NCBI GenBank assembly: GCA_023151255.1
Contig: JAKLJG010000003.1
Span: 286,001 to 350,000 of the forward strand
Source: Cyclobacteriaceae bacterium
Lineage (GTDB): Bacteria > Bacteroidota > Bacteroidia > Cytophagales > Cyclobacteriaceae
Length of the DNA: 64,000 nt
Direction of reading: 5' to 3'
Shown piece by piece: positions 1 to 9,382 of the stretch. Position numbers and translations under genes: made by a program. Numbering within the stretch: the first letter of the stretch is position 1; the number at the start of each line of letters is the position of its first letter. The notes beneath the pieces are model-generated. The model saw only the letters and a program-made list of their open reading frames with translations, had not been told where the DNA came from and made no database searches.

Positions 1-340
1 CAATATGGTATTCGTTACTGCCAAAATGAAAGGAGCGATCGCGCCCTTTGGTATAGCCGCCCATCGTTCCTTGCCATTGGGCAAACAGCCGCTCGAAGGG
101 CATCTTCCGCGAAGTAAACACACCCAGGTTGCGGTGCATGGGTAATATATATTCGTCAGGCTGCAGTGCTTCAGTTAAACCAACGGCAATGGCTTCTTGC
201 CCGATGCCACTAAACCATTTGCTGATTTTATTTTGCCGCAGCAGGATCAGCATTTTTTCTTCAATGAGGCGCGGACGAACAAGGGCTTCGTAAAGATGAA
301 TGAGCTTAGCAGAGTTGAGATTTTGTTTGTCAAAATTCAT
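1..340 (-). CDS. Thiamine-dependent 2-oxo acid dehydrogenase E1, N-terminal part (partial)
   Basis: Translating the minus strand from the ATG at 340 gives an open frame that continues past the window edge, so only about 113 N-terminal residues are visible. They include GIGQEAIAVG and GRDRSFHFG, which match the alpha-subunit half of branched-chain 2-oxo acid or pyruvate dehydrogenase E1, where this region begins the thiamine diphosphate site. In this phylum the family often occurs as an alpha-beta fusion of about 650-800 residues. Whether this is a fusion, and which oxo acid it uses, cannot be seen here. It is divergent from the toxin-antitoxin pair, with about 90 bases between. Confidence 0.8.
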   Translation of the reverse strand, partial: MNFDKQNLNSAKLIHLYEALVRPRLIEEKMLILLRQNKISKWFSGIGQEAIAVGLTEALQPDEYILPMHRNLGVFTSRKMPFERLFAQWQGTMGGYTKGRDRSFHFGSNEYHI

Positions 341-380
341 ACACAATAGAAAGTAGCAAAGTTAAGAGCTGAGAACAAAC

Positions 381-410
381 TTGTTTATACGTATATATGG
401 TTTAATTTTG
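381..410 (+). promoter_or_regulatory. Bacteroidota-type promoter of the toxin-antitoxin operon with central palindrome
   Basis: TTG at 381-383, 19 bases, then TAATTTTG at 403-410 fits the Bacteroidota consensus (TTG at -33, TAnnTTTG at -7). A perfect 10-bp palindrome, TATACGTATA (386-395), sits between the two elements, a natural place for an autoregulatory antitoxin to bind. The antitoxin ATG is 18 bases downstream of the -7 box. Confidence 0.6.
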
Positions 411-428
411 TACGTAGCTTAAGTAAGT

Positions 429-668
429 ATGGAAGAAGTTAAATTAACTTTGAAACTTAAAAAGCGAACCATTGAGAGGGGTAAGCGCTTTGCCCGAAAG
501 CAAAAAACGAGTTTATCGAAAATGATTGAAAATTACCTGGATAAGATAACGCAGCAGGAATCGGATGAACTAACCCCGCTGGTCAGGAGTTTGTCCGGTG
601 TATTAAAAGGTAAGTCGCTTGATTATAAACGCGGATACTCCGACTTTCTCGATCGGAAATACAAGTAA
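429..668 (+). CDS. DUF6364-type antitoxin of a PIN toxin-antitoxin pair
   Basis: This 79-residue basic protein has an N-terminal segment (KLTLKLKKRTIERGKRFA, about residues 5-22) with the alternating strand-then-helix look of a ribbon-helix-helix DNA-binding domain, followed by SLSKMIENYL. It resembles the DUF6364 family, small VapB-like antitoxins of Bacteroidota. Its stop overlaps the start of the PIN gene by one base (TAATG at 666-670), so the two are translationally coupled. The expected role is to neutralise the PIN ribonuclease and repress the shared promoter. Family assignment is by recognition only; the partner gene is the stronger evidence. Confidence 0.75.
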   Translation: MEEVKLTLKLKKRTIERGKRFARKQKTSLSKMIENYLDKITQQESDELTPLVRSLSGVLKGKSLDYKRGYSDFLDRKYK

Positions 669-1084
669 TGGATCGGGCGTTTGTCGATACGGACATTATT
701 CTTGATTTATTGGCCGAACGCAATCCGTTTTATAAAAGTGCTGCTATTCTTTTTTCTAAAGCCGATAGAGGCGACATTACATTATGTGTATCAACTCTTA
801 GCTTTGCCAATACACAATTTTTGCTTCGCAAAAATTTTTCGGAACGTGAATCCAGAAAAATTCTAATGGGCTTTAAAACACTGGTTCATGTACTGGCAAC
901 AACAGATAAAGTAATTGACCGCGCATTAGCTTCAGGATTTTCTGATTTTGAGGACGCGGTTCAATACTACACGGCATCGGAAAATAATGTGAACTTACTG
1001 CTTACAAGGAACCTTAAAGACTATAAACTTGCAAAGATTCCGGTAATGACGGCTGAGGCTTATATAAAGACAATTGAATCATAG
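668..1084 (+). CDS. PIN-domain toxin ribonuclease (VapC-like)
   Basis: A 138-residue PIN domain with the expected acidic positions: FVDTDIILDLL near the N terminus (first catalytic Asp), SDFEDAVQYYTA around residues 92-103 (second acidic group), and LLTRNLKDYKLA around 111-122 (last conserved acid). PIN toxins are magnesium-dependent endoribonucleases, commonly cutting tRNA or rRNA. The target here is unknown. It is encoded directly after its antitoxin with a one-base overlap. Length is normal and no catalytic residue appears lost, so the module is probably intact. Confidence 0.85.
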   Translation: MDRAFVDTDIILDLLAERNPFYKSAAILFSKADRGDITLCVSTLSFANTQFLLRKNFSERESRKILMGFKTLVHVLATTDKVIDRALASGFSDFEDAVQYYTASENNVNLLLTRNLKDYKLAKIPVMTAEAYIKTIES

Positions 1085-1085
1085 T

Positions 1086-2333
1086 ATGATTTCGTTTTCT
1101 GAGTTCAGGCTAGACAACGGACTACATGTCATCGTCCATGAAGATCCGACCGTGCAGATTGCCGTGCTAAATATATTATACGATGTCGGCTCGCGCGATG
1201 AGCGCCCGGATAAAACGGGGTTTGCTCACTTGTTCGAACACCTGATGTTTGGCGGTTCAGTGAACATTCCCAACTATGATGAGCCCCTTCAGTTGGTAGG
1301 CGGTGATAATAATGCATTTACCAATACTGACATCACCAATTATTACCTGACTGTTCCGGCTACAAATATTGAAACCGGCTTTTGGCTGGAGAGCGACCGC
1401 ATGCTGGGACTATCGTTCAACCCGAAGGTGCTGGATGTGCAACGCAAAGTGGTGGTTGAAGAATTTAAGCAACGCTACCTCAATCAGCCCTATGGCGATG
1501 TGTGGCTGAAACTACGGCCGCTGGCGTACCAGGTGCATCCCTATCAATGGGCTACCATCGGTAAAGAGCCAGCTCATATTGAGGCTGCCACGCTTGAGGA
1601 TGTAAAAGATTTTTTTTATACGCACTACATTCCAAACAATGCGGTACTGGTTGTAGCCGGTAATGTAACCGTTGACCAGGTGAAGAGTTTATCGGAAAAA
1701 TGGTTTGCCCCGATTCCTGCAGGTAAAAAAAAGATGCGCAGGTTGCCACCCGAGCCTGCACAAAAACAAAAGCGTGTGCTGGAAGTTGAAGCGGAAGTGC
1801 CGGCCAGTGCACTTTATATGGCCTGGCACATGCCCGGAAGGTTTGATTCGGAATTTTATGCCGTGGATCAGCTATCGGATATCCTGGGGCGTGGCGAATC
1901 AAGCCGGTTGTATGCTCAGCTGGTAAAAGAAAAGGAGCTATTCACTTCAATATCGGCCTACGTATTAGGTTCAATTGATCCTGGCTTACTCATTATCAGC
2001 GGAAGACTAAAAAGCGGGATTTCCACCTCGCAAGGTGAAGATGCTGTGTTGGAAGTGATTGATGAATTGATTAAAAACGGTGTAGGTCAACATGAATTAC
2101 AAAAAGTTAAGAACCAGGCTGAAACAGCTTTGGAGTTTGATGAGGTAGAAGTGATGAATCGTGCCATGAGCCTGGCATTTTCATCGCTATCCGGTGATGT
2201 GGGTCTTGTAAATCGCGAGAAGGATTTAATCAACAACGTATCCATCGAAACGATTATGGAAAAAGGAGAAGAAATTTTGAAAGAAGAAAATCTTTGTGTG
2301 ATGCACTACCGTTCAAAAGCCGAAGCAGCATGA
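1086..2333 (+). CDS. M16 family zinc metallopeptidase (pitrilysin type)
   Basis: A 415-residue protein with the inverted zinc motif HLFEH at about residues 48-52 and a further conserved glutamate pair near 125 (VVVEEFKQR), as in active M16 peptidases. The middle and C-terminal part follows the usual M16 half-domain pattern (VLVVAGN, RGESSRLYAQL). No signal peptide is visible, so it is probably cytoplasmic; many M16 genes in this phylum come as an active/inactive pair, but no second subunit lies next to it. The ATG at 1086, just after the PIN stop, is preferred over an upstream in-frame TTG (1074). Its stop overlaps the ispF start (ATGA). Confidence 0.9.
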   Translation: MISFSEFRLDNGLHVIVHEDPTVQIAVLNILYDVGSRDERPDKTGFAHLFEHLMFGGSVNIPNYDEPLQLVGGDNNAFTNTDITNYYLTVPATNIETGFWLESDRMLGLSFNPKVLDVQRKVVVEEFKQRYLNQPYGDVWLKLRPLAYQVHPYQWATIGKEPAHIEAATLEDVKDFFYTHYIPNNAVLVVAGNVTVDQVKSLSEKWFAPIPAGKKKMRRLPPEPAQKQKRVLEVEAEVPASALYMAWHMPGRFDSEFYAVDQLSDILGRGESSRLYAQLVKEKELFTSISAYVLGSIDPGLLIISGRLKSGISTSQGEDAVLEVIDELIKNGVGQHELQKVKNQAETALEFDEVEVMNRAMSLAFSSLSGDVGLVNREKDLINNVSIETIMEKGEEILKEENLCVMHYRSKAEAA

Positions 2334-2809
2334 ATATCCGGATAGGCTTCGGTTTTGATGTTCACCAACTGGAAGTGGGCCGGGAATTCTGGCTGGGAGG
2401 AATAAAAATCCCTGCCGATAAGGGCGCTACCGGCCACTCCGATGCCGATGTACTTATCCATGCCTTATGCGATGCCTTGCTGGGCGCTGCCGGTTTGCGC
2501 GACATCGGTTTTCATTTCCCGAACAGCGATCCGCAATGGAAGGGTAAAGACAGCAAACATTTTTTAACTGAAGTTGTGCGCATGCTATATGCAAAGGGGT
2601 GGCGGGTTGGTAATGTGGATTGCACGGTTTGCCTGGAGCGGCCAAAGATAAATCCGCATATTCAGTCCATGCAGGCCGTGCTGGCGCCATTGCTGCAACT
2701 ACCTGCCGATGGCGTTAGCATTAAAGCCACCACTAATGAAAAACTTGGCTACGTGGGCCGCGAAGAGGGCGTGTGTGCGTATGCCGTGGCATTGATTGTA
2801 AAAACCTGA
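2330..2809 (+). CDS. ispF: 2-C-methyl-D-erythritol 2,4-cyclodiphosphate synthase
   Basis: IspF cyclises CDP-methylerythritol 2-phosphate to methylerythritol cyclodiphosphate with release of CMP, in the non-mevalonate isoprenoid pathway. At 159 residues it has the normal length. Visible signatures are GFDVHQL (metal-binding Asp and His, residues 8-10 region), GHSDADVLIHALCDALLGA, DIGFHFPN, and the C-terminal KATTNEKLGYVGREEGV. The ATG at 2330 overlaps the M16 stop as ATGA, giving a clean family N terminus; an upstream extension to 2294 is not supported. Pathway neighbours are not in the window. Confidence 0.97.
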   Translation: MNIRIGFGFDVHQLEVGREFWLGGIKIPADKGATGHSDADVLIHALCDALLGAAGLRDIGFHFPNSDPQWKGKDSKHFLTEVVRMLYAKGWRVGNVDCTVCLERPKINPHIQSMQAVLAPLLQLPADGVSIKATTNEKLGYVGREEGVCAYAVALIVKT

Positions 2810-2815
2810 GCAACG

Positions 2816-3871
2816 TTAATTTTCGGCTCCACTTCCGAGCAAAACTGACCACGTTTTTAAAGATGGAGTTCGGTCGGCAATTATTTTAATGATGCCCAAA
2901 AACGGGATGAAGAGAATAAGCCCGGCCACCCCCCACAACACGCCCCCGATAACAATGGCGGCAATGGTAACCAATGCGTTAAGTTTCAGGCGGCTGCTTA
3001 CGGCAAGCGGAAAGATTACATTTGCCTCCAGGTATTGAACTACTGCGAACACGGCAATAACACCAAGGGGGTACCAAATGGAGTTATACGTAATCCAGGA
3101 AATGGTGATTGGCAACAGTGCAGCAATAATAATTCCGAGGTACGGAATGAACGTGAGGATGGAAGCCGTAAAGCCGAATAAAACCGCATGAGGAATTCCA
3201 ATTAAGTAAAGCCCCAAACTATTCAGTACACCTACAATCAGATAAACCAACAGCATACCTTTAATAAAATTGTAGTAGGATTGGATGCTCAGGTGAAGGA
3301 TTTCGCGGATATGCTCCTTGCGCTGCGTTGGAAAAAGCCGGTAAAGCACATCAACCCACCGGTCGCGATGATAAAGAATCAACACAACGTAAACCGGAAT
3401 TAAAATAAACAACACGCCTGAGATTGTTCCAGCAGAAATGGTTTTCCTGATAAAACCCATAGCATCAGTTCCGGAATGTTGGCCAAGATTTTTCAGCCAT
3501 TCGTTTTGTTGTTCAGCGCTAATGTTTAATTCCTGCGTAACCCATAGGCTGAATGTATGGAATGTTTGCAGCAGTTTATCCTGCAAAGTGGTCCATTCTT
3601 TAAGGAAGCTCAATAACTGGAATGTAAATAAATAAGCGATGGCGCCAACCAGTATAACGATCAGTGACAGACTGAGCAGGATAGCCGTCATTTTGTTTAC
3701 CCGATGTTGCTCAAGCCAGATGCAAATAGGATAAAGGATGCAACTAATCAACAAGGCAAACGATAACGGAATAAAAAGCGGCCTGCCGATGTAGAGGATA
3801 ACTCCGCCAAAAGCAATATATTGTAGAATATGCAGGTAAGAAACCTGTGTAGTTGCTTTACTTATTTTCAT
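2816..3871 (-). CDS. AI-2E family transporter (PerM-like membrane protein)
   Basis: A 351-residue hydrophobic protein with about seven or eight membrane segments and a soluble loop after the first pair (roughly residues 75-140), the layout of the AI-2E/PerM/YdiK family. The signature C-terminal part is present (FTASILTFIPYLGIII, followed by LKLNALVTIAAIVIGG and GVAGLILFIPFLGI). Members are proposed secondary exporters; substrates range from autoinducer-2 to sodium in studied cases and cannot be told here. The ATG at 3871 is chosen over an in-frame TTG at 3880. It converges with ispF (6-base gap) and diverges from mnmD. Confidence 0.85.
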   Translation of the reverse strand: MKISKATTQVSYLHILQYIAFGGVILYIGRPLFIPLSFALLISCILYPICIWLEQHRVNKMTAILLSLSLIVILVGAIAYLFTFQLLSFLKEWTTLQDKLLQTFHTFSLWVTQELNISAEQQNEWLKNLGQHSGTDAMGFIRKTISAGTISGVLFILIPVYVVLILYHRDRWVDVLYRLFPTQRKEHIREILHLSIQSYYNFIKGMLLVYLIVGVLNSLGLYLIGIPHAVLFGFTASILTFIPYLGIIIAALLPITISWITYNSIWYPLGVIAVFAVVQYLEANVIFPLAVSSRLKLNALVTIAAIVIGGVLWGVAGLILFIPFLGIIKIIADRTPSLKTWSVLLGSGAEN

Positions 3872-3907
3872 TTGGACCAATGTAAGCGAAAAGCTACCTC
3901 CGTAACT

Positions 3908-4579
3908 ATGATAGAAATCATTTTAACAGAAGACGGATCGCATACAATTAAGAATCATACCCTGAATGAAACCTACCATTCGGTGCATGGCGCCCTGAAT
4001 GAGTCATTACATGTATTTATAAAAAACGGCCTGGAATTTATTCTTGCCCGATCACCTGCCGAAATAGCGGTACTTGAAGTAGGCTTCGGCACGGGGCTAA
4101 ATGCCTGGCTAACAGCTAAACACATGGCAGGCACCAGGGTTAACCTACACTACCTGGCGCTTGAGTTCCATCCGCTCAGTGAATCGGTTTGGTCGCAATT
4201 AAATTATGCGGCTACAACTGATGATCGAACCTTGTTTAACGAGCTTCACCGCATTTCATGGAATGAACCGGTGCCTGTAACTCCGGAATTTTTAATTCAT
4301 AAGATAGCCAAATCGGTATATGATTTGGAACTGACCCAATCATGCATAGACCTTATTTATTACGATGCCTTTGCCCCGCAAAAGCAACCCGACATGTGGA
4401 CGCGTGATATTCTTGCAAAAGTGGCCTGTTGGCTGAAGCCCGGTGGCGTAATGGTAACCTACTGCGCCAAAGGGCAGGTGAAACGCGACTTGAAAGCAGC
4501 CGGCCTTACCGTTGAAACCCTTCCGGGCCCACCCGGAAAACGCGAAATGATTCGGGCCATAAAAGAACCAGGACGTTGA
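3908..4579 (+). CDS. mnmD: tRNA (5-methylaminomethyl-2-thiouridine34) methyltransferase MnmD
   Basis: A 223-residue SAM-dependent methyltransferase equal to the N-terminal domain of bifunctional MnmC (DUF752). The SAM-binding stretch is VLEVGFGTGLNAWLTA (about residues 53-68), and the family motif YDAFAPQKQPDMWT follows near 155-168, then GGVMVTYCAKGQVKRDLKAAG. It methylates the wobble uridine of tRNAs to the mnm5 form. The oxidoreductase half of MnmC is absent, as in other organisms with stand-alone MnmD. The ATG at 3908 is used; the longer open frame reaches back into the divergent permease gene. Confidence 0.9.
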   Translation: MIEIILTEDGSHTIKNHTLNETYHSVHGALNESLHVFIKNGLEFILARSPAEIAVLEVGFGTGLNAWLTAKHMAGTRVNLHYLALEFHPLSESVWSQLNYAATTDDRTLFNELHRISWNEPVPVTPEFLIHKIAKSVYDLELTQSCIDLIYYDAFAPQKQPDMWTRDILAKVACWLKPGGVMVTYCAKGQVKRDLKAAGLTVETLPGPPGKREMIRAIKEPGR

Positions 4580-4640
4580 TCATTATTTGATTGAAGGTTG
4601 TTACTTTAAATCCTATCTTCCTCGCGTTAAACCTATTGCT

Positions 4641-6632
4641 ATGAGAACTGTGTCATTGCTGCTTCTTTGCTCGGTGGCAGTGTTTGCGCAAAATGCCTGG
4701 ACACCCGCTGAAATGATGAAATTTAAACGGCTGACTTCGGCTGTTCTATCTCCTGATGGCAAACGTATTGCCTACACAGTCTCGGTTCCGCTGATGGAGG
4801 GTGATAAATCGGAATTCCTCACCCACATCTGGGTAGCAACTACCGATGGAGGCAGTAACCGGCAATTTACCTTTGGCGATAAATCATGTAGCAGCCCGCA
4901 GTTTTCGCCCGACAGCCGGTGGCTGGCGTTCACCTCTTCACGCGGCAGCGACCGAACCCAATTACATCTTATCTCATTAGAAGGCGGAGAAGCAGAACAG
5001 ATAACAAGTCAGAAGAATAATGTTGGACAGTTCGCCTGGTCGCCCGATGGCAAACGTATAGCCTTTATCATGACCGACCCGCTTACTGAACAAGAAGAGA
5101 GAAACAGGAAAGAAAAGCGGGATATGGAGATAGCGGATACCTACAAAAACGCACATATTTATACAGTAAGTTTAACGAAAAATGCCAGGGGCAAATACCC
5201 GGTAAAGCGACTTACCGGTGGCGATTTTCATGTGACCGATTTAACCTGGTCGCCCGATGGAAAGACAATTGCTTTTGCCCACCAGGTGAATGCTTCACTA
5301 AACGAATGGCCCACAACTGATATTAGTATAGTACCCTCTGATAGCGGAGCTGTAAAAAAACTGGTGGCGAACAAAGGCCAGGATGCCAATCCTGTATATT
5401 CACCCGATGGCCAGTGGCTTGCTTTTTTTTCGGGCGGTGATGCGGTAAGCTGGTCGGGTGCAAACAATGTGTACATTATACCTGCTGCTGGGGGCACATC
5501 TAAAAAACTGGCCCCTACATTTGACGGCAGTTTTCAGCTTCTATCATGGTCGGCCGATGGCAAAAGCATATTTATTTCTGAAGCGTATCGCACTACCCGG
5601 GTCGTATATGCTCTGCCGGTTGACGGCAAGCCGCCAAAAATGATTACACCCGCTGAGGGCATGTACACCAATGCCACCTTTAGCAAAGCAACTGACCTGA
5701 TGGCATGTGTTTACCAAAACTCATCCGTACCTCCCAATGTGTATGTAATGAACTTAAAAGATATGAAGCTGCGTAAAATTTCATCCGTCAATGACGATTT
5801 TGCCGCAAAGCCTCATGCCAAAACAGAAGTCATTTCATGGAAATCGAAAGACGGAAAATATACAATTGACGGCCTGCTTACTTATCCGGCTAATTACCAG
5901 GCCGGCAGAAAATATCCGCTTATCCTGAATATTCATGGAGGTCCTGCCGGAGTTTTCACCCAGAATTATACAGGAGCAAGTACCATCTATCCATTGCAGG
6001 CTTTTGCCAGCGAAGGTTATGCTGTGCTGCGACCAAATCCGCGGGGAAGCTCAGGCTATGGTGTTGAATTTCGCCAAGCCAATAAAAATGACTGGGGCTT
6101 TGGCGATTATGACGACATCATGGCGGGTGTTGATAAAGTTATTGCTGATGGCATCGTTCATCCGGATAGCTTATGCGTTACCGGGTGGAGTTACGGTGGG
6201 TACATGACTTCGATGATTATCACAAAAACCAACCGGTTTAAGGCCGCCATGGTTGGCGCAGGCGTTACCAACCTGATAAGCTTTACCGGTACGGCTGATA
6301 TTCCCGATTTCATACCCGACTACTTTGGCGGAGAATTGTGGGATCGAACCGATGTTTACGCCCGGCACTCGGCCATGTTTGCTGTAAAAAATGTAAAAAC
6401 ACCGACCCTGGTTATACACGGAGAACGCGATTTACGTGTGCCTATTTCGCAGGGTCAGGAGTTATACATGGCTTTGAAAAGGTTGGGTGTAAAAACACAA
6501 ATGGTTTCGTACCCGCGCACGCCCCACGGTCCGCAGGAGCCAAAGTTTATTCAGGATATTGCCGAGCGGGTTATTGACTGGTTTAATCAGCACAACCGCG
6601 GACGAACCGGAAAAAATACAGGTACGAATTGA
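4641..6632 (+). CDS. Secreted S9 family serine peptidase (prolyl oligopeptidase/acylaminoacyl peptidase type)
   Basis: A 663-residue exported peptidase: signal peptide (MRTVSLLLLCSVAVFAQ), an N-terminal beta-propeller with recurring WSPDGK motifs (PD40 repeats, roughly residues 35-380), and a C-terminal alpha/beta-hydrolase domain. The catalytic triad is readable as Ser517 (GWSYGGYM), Asp597 (HGERDLRVP) and His629 (TPHGP). Such enzymes cleave short peptides after proline or remove N-terminal acylated residues in the periplasm. The ATG at 4641 is chosen because it starts the signal peptide. It stands alone between mnmD and the TonB receptor. Confidence 0.93.
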   Translation: MRTVSLLLLCSVAVFAQNAWTPAEMMKFKRLTSAVLSPDGKRIAYTVSVPLMEGDKSEFLTHIWVATTDGGSNRQFTFGDKSCSSPQFSPDSRWLAFTSSRGSDRTQLHLISLEGGEAEQITSQKNNVGQFAWSPDGKRIAFIMTDPLTEQEERNRKEKRDMEIADTYKNAHIYTVSLTKNARGKYPVKRLTGGDFHVTDLTWSPDGKTIAFAHQVNASLNEWPTTDISIVPSDSGAVKKLVANKGQDANPVYSPDGQWLAFFSGGDAVSWSGANNVYIIPAAGGTSKKLAPTFDGSFQLLSWSADGKSIFISEAYRTTRVVYALPVDGKPPKMITPAEGMYTNATFSKATDLMACVYQNSSVPPNVYVMNLKDMKLRKISSVNDDFAAKPHAKTEVISWKSKDGKYTIDGLLTYPANYQAGRKYPLILNIHGGPAGVFTQNYTGASTIYPLQAFASEGYAVLRPNPRGSSGYGVEFRQANKNDWGFGDYDDIMAGVDKVIADGIVHPDSLCVTGWSYGGYMTSMIITKTNRFKAAMVGAGVTNLISFTGTADIPDFIPDYFGGELWDRTDVYARHSAMFAVKNVKTPTLVIHGERDLRVPISQGQELYMALKRLGVKTQMVSYPRTPHGPQEPKFIQDIAERVIDWFNQHNRGRTGKNTGTN

Positions 6633-6676
6633 TTGGATGGCTCGGATTTGATTATTTGTAGTTGCGTACCGGGCTA

Positions 6677-9382
6677 ATGTTGTTTAGAAAAAGTATCGGG
6701 CTAATTATTGTGTTGCTGGGTCTTACCCCTTTAACTAAGGCTCAGCAGCAATTTGCTCATCCGGTAACCCTGTTGCCCTCCGAAGTGCCCATGTCGTTCC
6801 TGCAGTTTATCGATAAAGTTGAGCGGGAAATGGGGGTGCGGTTTTTCTATGAACCTGCATGGGTTGAGTACCTCAATATAGACAGGGCTTATACCAAATT
6901 GCCGGTGAGCAGGATTTTAGATCAGGTGCTGGAGGGCTCCGATATTACCTATACCGCATTAAGCGACTACGGCATAATACTGGTTAAAGACCCAACTAAA
7001 GAAATTGAACGTCAGCGCCTGCTGGCCAAGGCAGTAGCCGAACGCAAAAAGGTGGAGCAACTGGTTATAGGCAACCCTGCTGACTACCATCCTGACAAAA
7101 AACTGGTTTTGCGCGGAATAGTTACCGATGAGAAATCTTCTGTAGCGGTTAAAAGCGCCACCGTTACATTGCTCAATGCCGAACGGGGAACCGCTACCAA
7201 TGAACAAGGTGCTTACGAACTTACACTTACACCGGGCAGTCATTTAGTTAGCTTCAGTCATGCTAACTATTCCGAAAAAATTATTGATTTAAGGATTTAC
7301 GCCAGCGGACGTTTAAATGTTATCCTGGAGGAAGTTCCTATCGTACTGGAAGAAGTGGTTGTGACCGACCAGGCCATTGTAAATTCAAACATCGGGCAGG
7401 CTACTTTAAGGGTAAGTGAAATGAAGCGGGCCCCGGTTTTTCTTGGCGAAGTAGATGTAGTGAAACAGGTGCAAACGCAGGCGGGTGTAACTACGGTTGG
7501 CGAATTGGCTGCTGGTTTTAATGTGCGCGGGGGAGGAACCGATCAAAACCTGGTACTTTATGATGGTTTGCCAATCTTTAATACATCGCATGCGTTGGGG
7601 TTTTTCTCTGCGTTCAATGCCGAAGCAATTAACCAGGTAGCGTTTTATAAGGGGGGTATTCCAGCCGAGTTTGGCGGCAGGGCATCATCGGTATTGAATG
7701 TTACTTCAAAGGAAGGAAATTATAACCGCTGGACCGGCAGTGGTGGCATTGGCTTCATCTCAACATTTTTAACTCTTGGCGGTCCCATAAAAAAGGACAC
7801 AACTTCAGTTATTGCTTCGGCAAGAGCAACTTATTCCGACTGGATGCTCGATTTGGTCAATTCTGATTATGCAACCCTGCAGAACAGTTCAGTACAGTTT
7901 TATGACGGTTCGTTTAAATTGGCCCATAAGTTTTCAAGCAAAAGTAAACTGATATTTTCGGGCTATTTCAGTCGTGACCGAATGCGACTTACCAATGACA
8001 CCCTTTTTCAATGGAATAACCTGGCCGTGTCGGCACGGTTTGATAAGGCCGTTAACGATAAATTGTTTTACAGCATTACAATGGGCATGGGTAGTTATCG
8101 GTATACACTAAATGAACCAGATGAACAGGAAGCGTTTGATTTAACATATGGCATTGCATATCCGTCTCTAAGAGCAGATTTTAATTTCAATGACGGAAAT
8201 CCGAAAGCTTTCGGTTTCCAGGCCACCTATTACAATTTTAAACCGGGCACACTTAAACCGACAACATCGGCATCCCTTACTCCGGCAATTTCAATTGCTG
8301 ATGAGAATGCAGTTGAAGCCGGTGTTTATTTTAGCGAATCATTTAAGTTTGGAAATCGCATTAACCTGGATGCCGGCATCCGGTATGCGCTCTATGCCCG
8401 GCTGGGGCCAGGAACGGTTTATGAGTACGAAGCCGGACGGCCCCTTGAACCACACTATGTAATTGACTCTACACAATACCCGGCTGGCAGCATCATTAAA
8501 TTTTATCACGGACCTGAACCCCGGCTGGCAGCACGATATTCGCTGAATCAGTTTAGCTCACTAAAATTTGGGTATAACCGCTTATACCAATTTGTTCATC
8601 TGATTAGCAACACAGCTGCGGTAAATCCGGTCGATGTTTGGCAGTCAAGCAACAGTTTTTTCAAACCACAACTGGCTGATCAGATTTCGGCAGGGTACTT
8701 CAGAAATCTAAAAGAAAATACCTACGAAGTTTATGGAGAGTTATTTTATAAACAGATTTCAAACGTTCTGGATTTTAAAGATGGTGCAAACCTTATTCTG
8801 AACAACAAACTTGAAACCTCGCTGTTGCAGGGTAAGGCAAAATCATACGGTGCTGAATTTTCGGCAACCAAGAATAGGGGCCGGTTACAGGGGATGGTCA
8901 ACTACACCTTTTCACGTTCACTCAGGCAGGTAAATGGCGATTATGAAATCGAAAAGATCAATGATGGAAAAATTTTTCCTGCTAATTTTGATCAGCCCCA
9001 CGTGGTTAACCTTACCTGGCGCTATGCCATTAGCCGCAGGCATTACTTTTCAGGGAACTTTACCTACCATACCGGCCGGCCAATTTCACTTCCGGCTCAT
9101 ATTTATTATGTGGATGGCATTGGCATTTCGGATTTTCCGGAACGCAATACGTACCGATTGCCCGATTACCACCGCCTGGATGTAGCATTTATTATTGAGG
9201 GGAACCACAAACGAAAAAAATTGTGGGACGGCACCTGGGTTATTTCTGCCTATAACCTATACGGCAGAAGAAATGCATATTCCGTTTTTTTCCAGGAGGA
9301 TCAGTGGGGTATCCTTAAACCATATCAACTTTCGGTTGTCGGAACCATTATCCCAACTATTAATTACACGTTCAAGTTTTGA
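6677..9382 (+). CDS. TonB-dependent receptor with STN and carboxypeptidase-regulatory-like domains
   Basis: A 901-residue outer membrane receptor. After the signal peptide comes a short secretin/TonB N-terminal (STN)-like region (about residues 35-95), a CarboxypepD_reg-like beta-sandwich (about 140-215), a plug (about 240-340, with GFNVRGGGTDQNLVLYDGLP) and a barrel ending in NYTFKF with a terminal aromatic. The ATG at 6677 replaces an upstream TTG. It overlaps the following DUF4249 gene (ATGA) and is the first gene of a three-gene cassette with 9382 and 10464. STN domains often signal to an anti-sigma factor, but no sigma/anti-sigma pair lies nearby. The ligand is unknown. Confidence 0.93.
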   Translation: MLFRKSIGLIIVLLGLTPLTKAQQQFAHPVTLLPSEVPMSFLQFIDKVEREMGVRFFYEPAWVEYLNIDRAYTKLPVSRILDQVLEGSDITYTALSDYGIILVKDPTKEIERQRLLAKAVAERKKVEQLVIGNPADYHPDKKLVLRGIVTDEKSSVAVKSATVTLLNAERGTATNEQGAYELTLTPGSHLVSFSHANYSEKIIDLRIYASGRLNVILEEVPIVLEEVVVTDQAIVNSNIGQATLRVSEMKRAPVFLGEVDVVKQVQTQAGVTTVGELAAGFNVRGGGTDQNLVLYDGLPIFNTSHALGFFSAFNAEAINQVAFYKGGIPAEFGGRASSVLNVTSKEGNYNRWTGSGGIGFISTFLTLGGPIKKDTTSVIASARATYSDWMLDLVNSDYATLQNSSVQFYDGSFKLAHKFSSKSKLIFSGYFSRDRMRLTNDTLFQWNNLAVSARFDKAVNDKLFYSITMGMGSYRYTLNEPDEQEAFDLTYGIAYPSLRADFNFNDGNPKAFGFQATYYNFKPGTLKPTTSASLTPAISIADENAVEAGVYFSESFKFGNRINLDAGIRYALYARLGPGTVYEYEAGRPLEPHYVIDSTQYPAGSIIKFYHGPEPRLAARYSLNQFSSLKFGYNRLYQFVHLISNTAAVNPVDVWQSSNSFFKPQLADQISAGYFRNLKENTYEVYGELFYKQISNVLDFKDGANLILNNKLETSLLQGKAKSYGAEFSATKNRGRLQGMVNYTFSRSLRQVNGDYEIEKINDGKIFPANFDQPHVVNLTWRYAISRRHYFSGNFTYHTGRPISLPAHIYYVDGIGISDFPERNTYRLPDYHRLDVAFIIEGNHKRKKLWDGTWVISAYNLYGRRNAYSVFFQEDQWGILKPYQLSVVGTIIPTINYTFKF

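Noticed and set aside
2294..2329. N-terminal extension of ispF
   Set aside because: The extra residues come from the end of the M16 gene; the ATG at 2330 gives the family N terminus.
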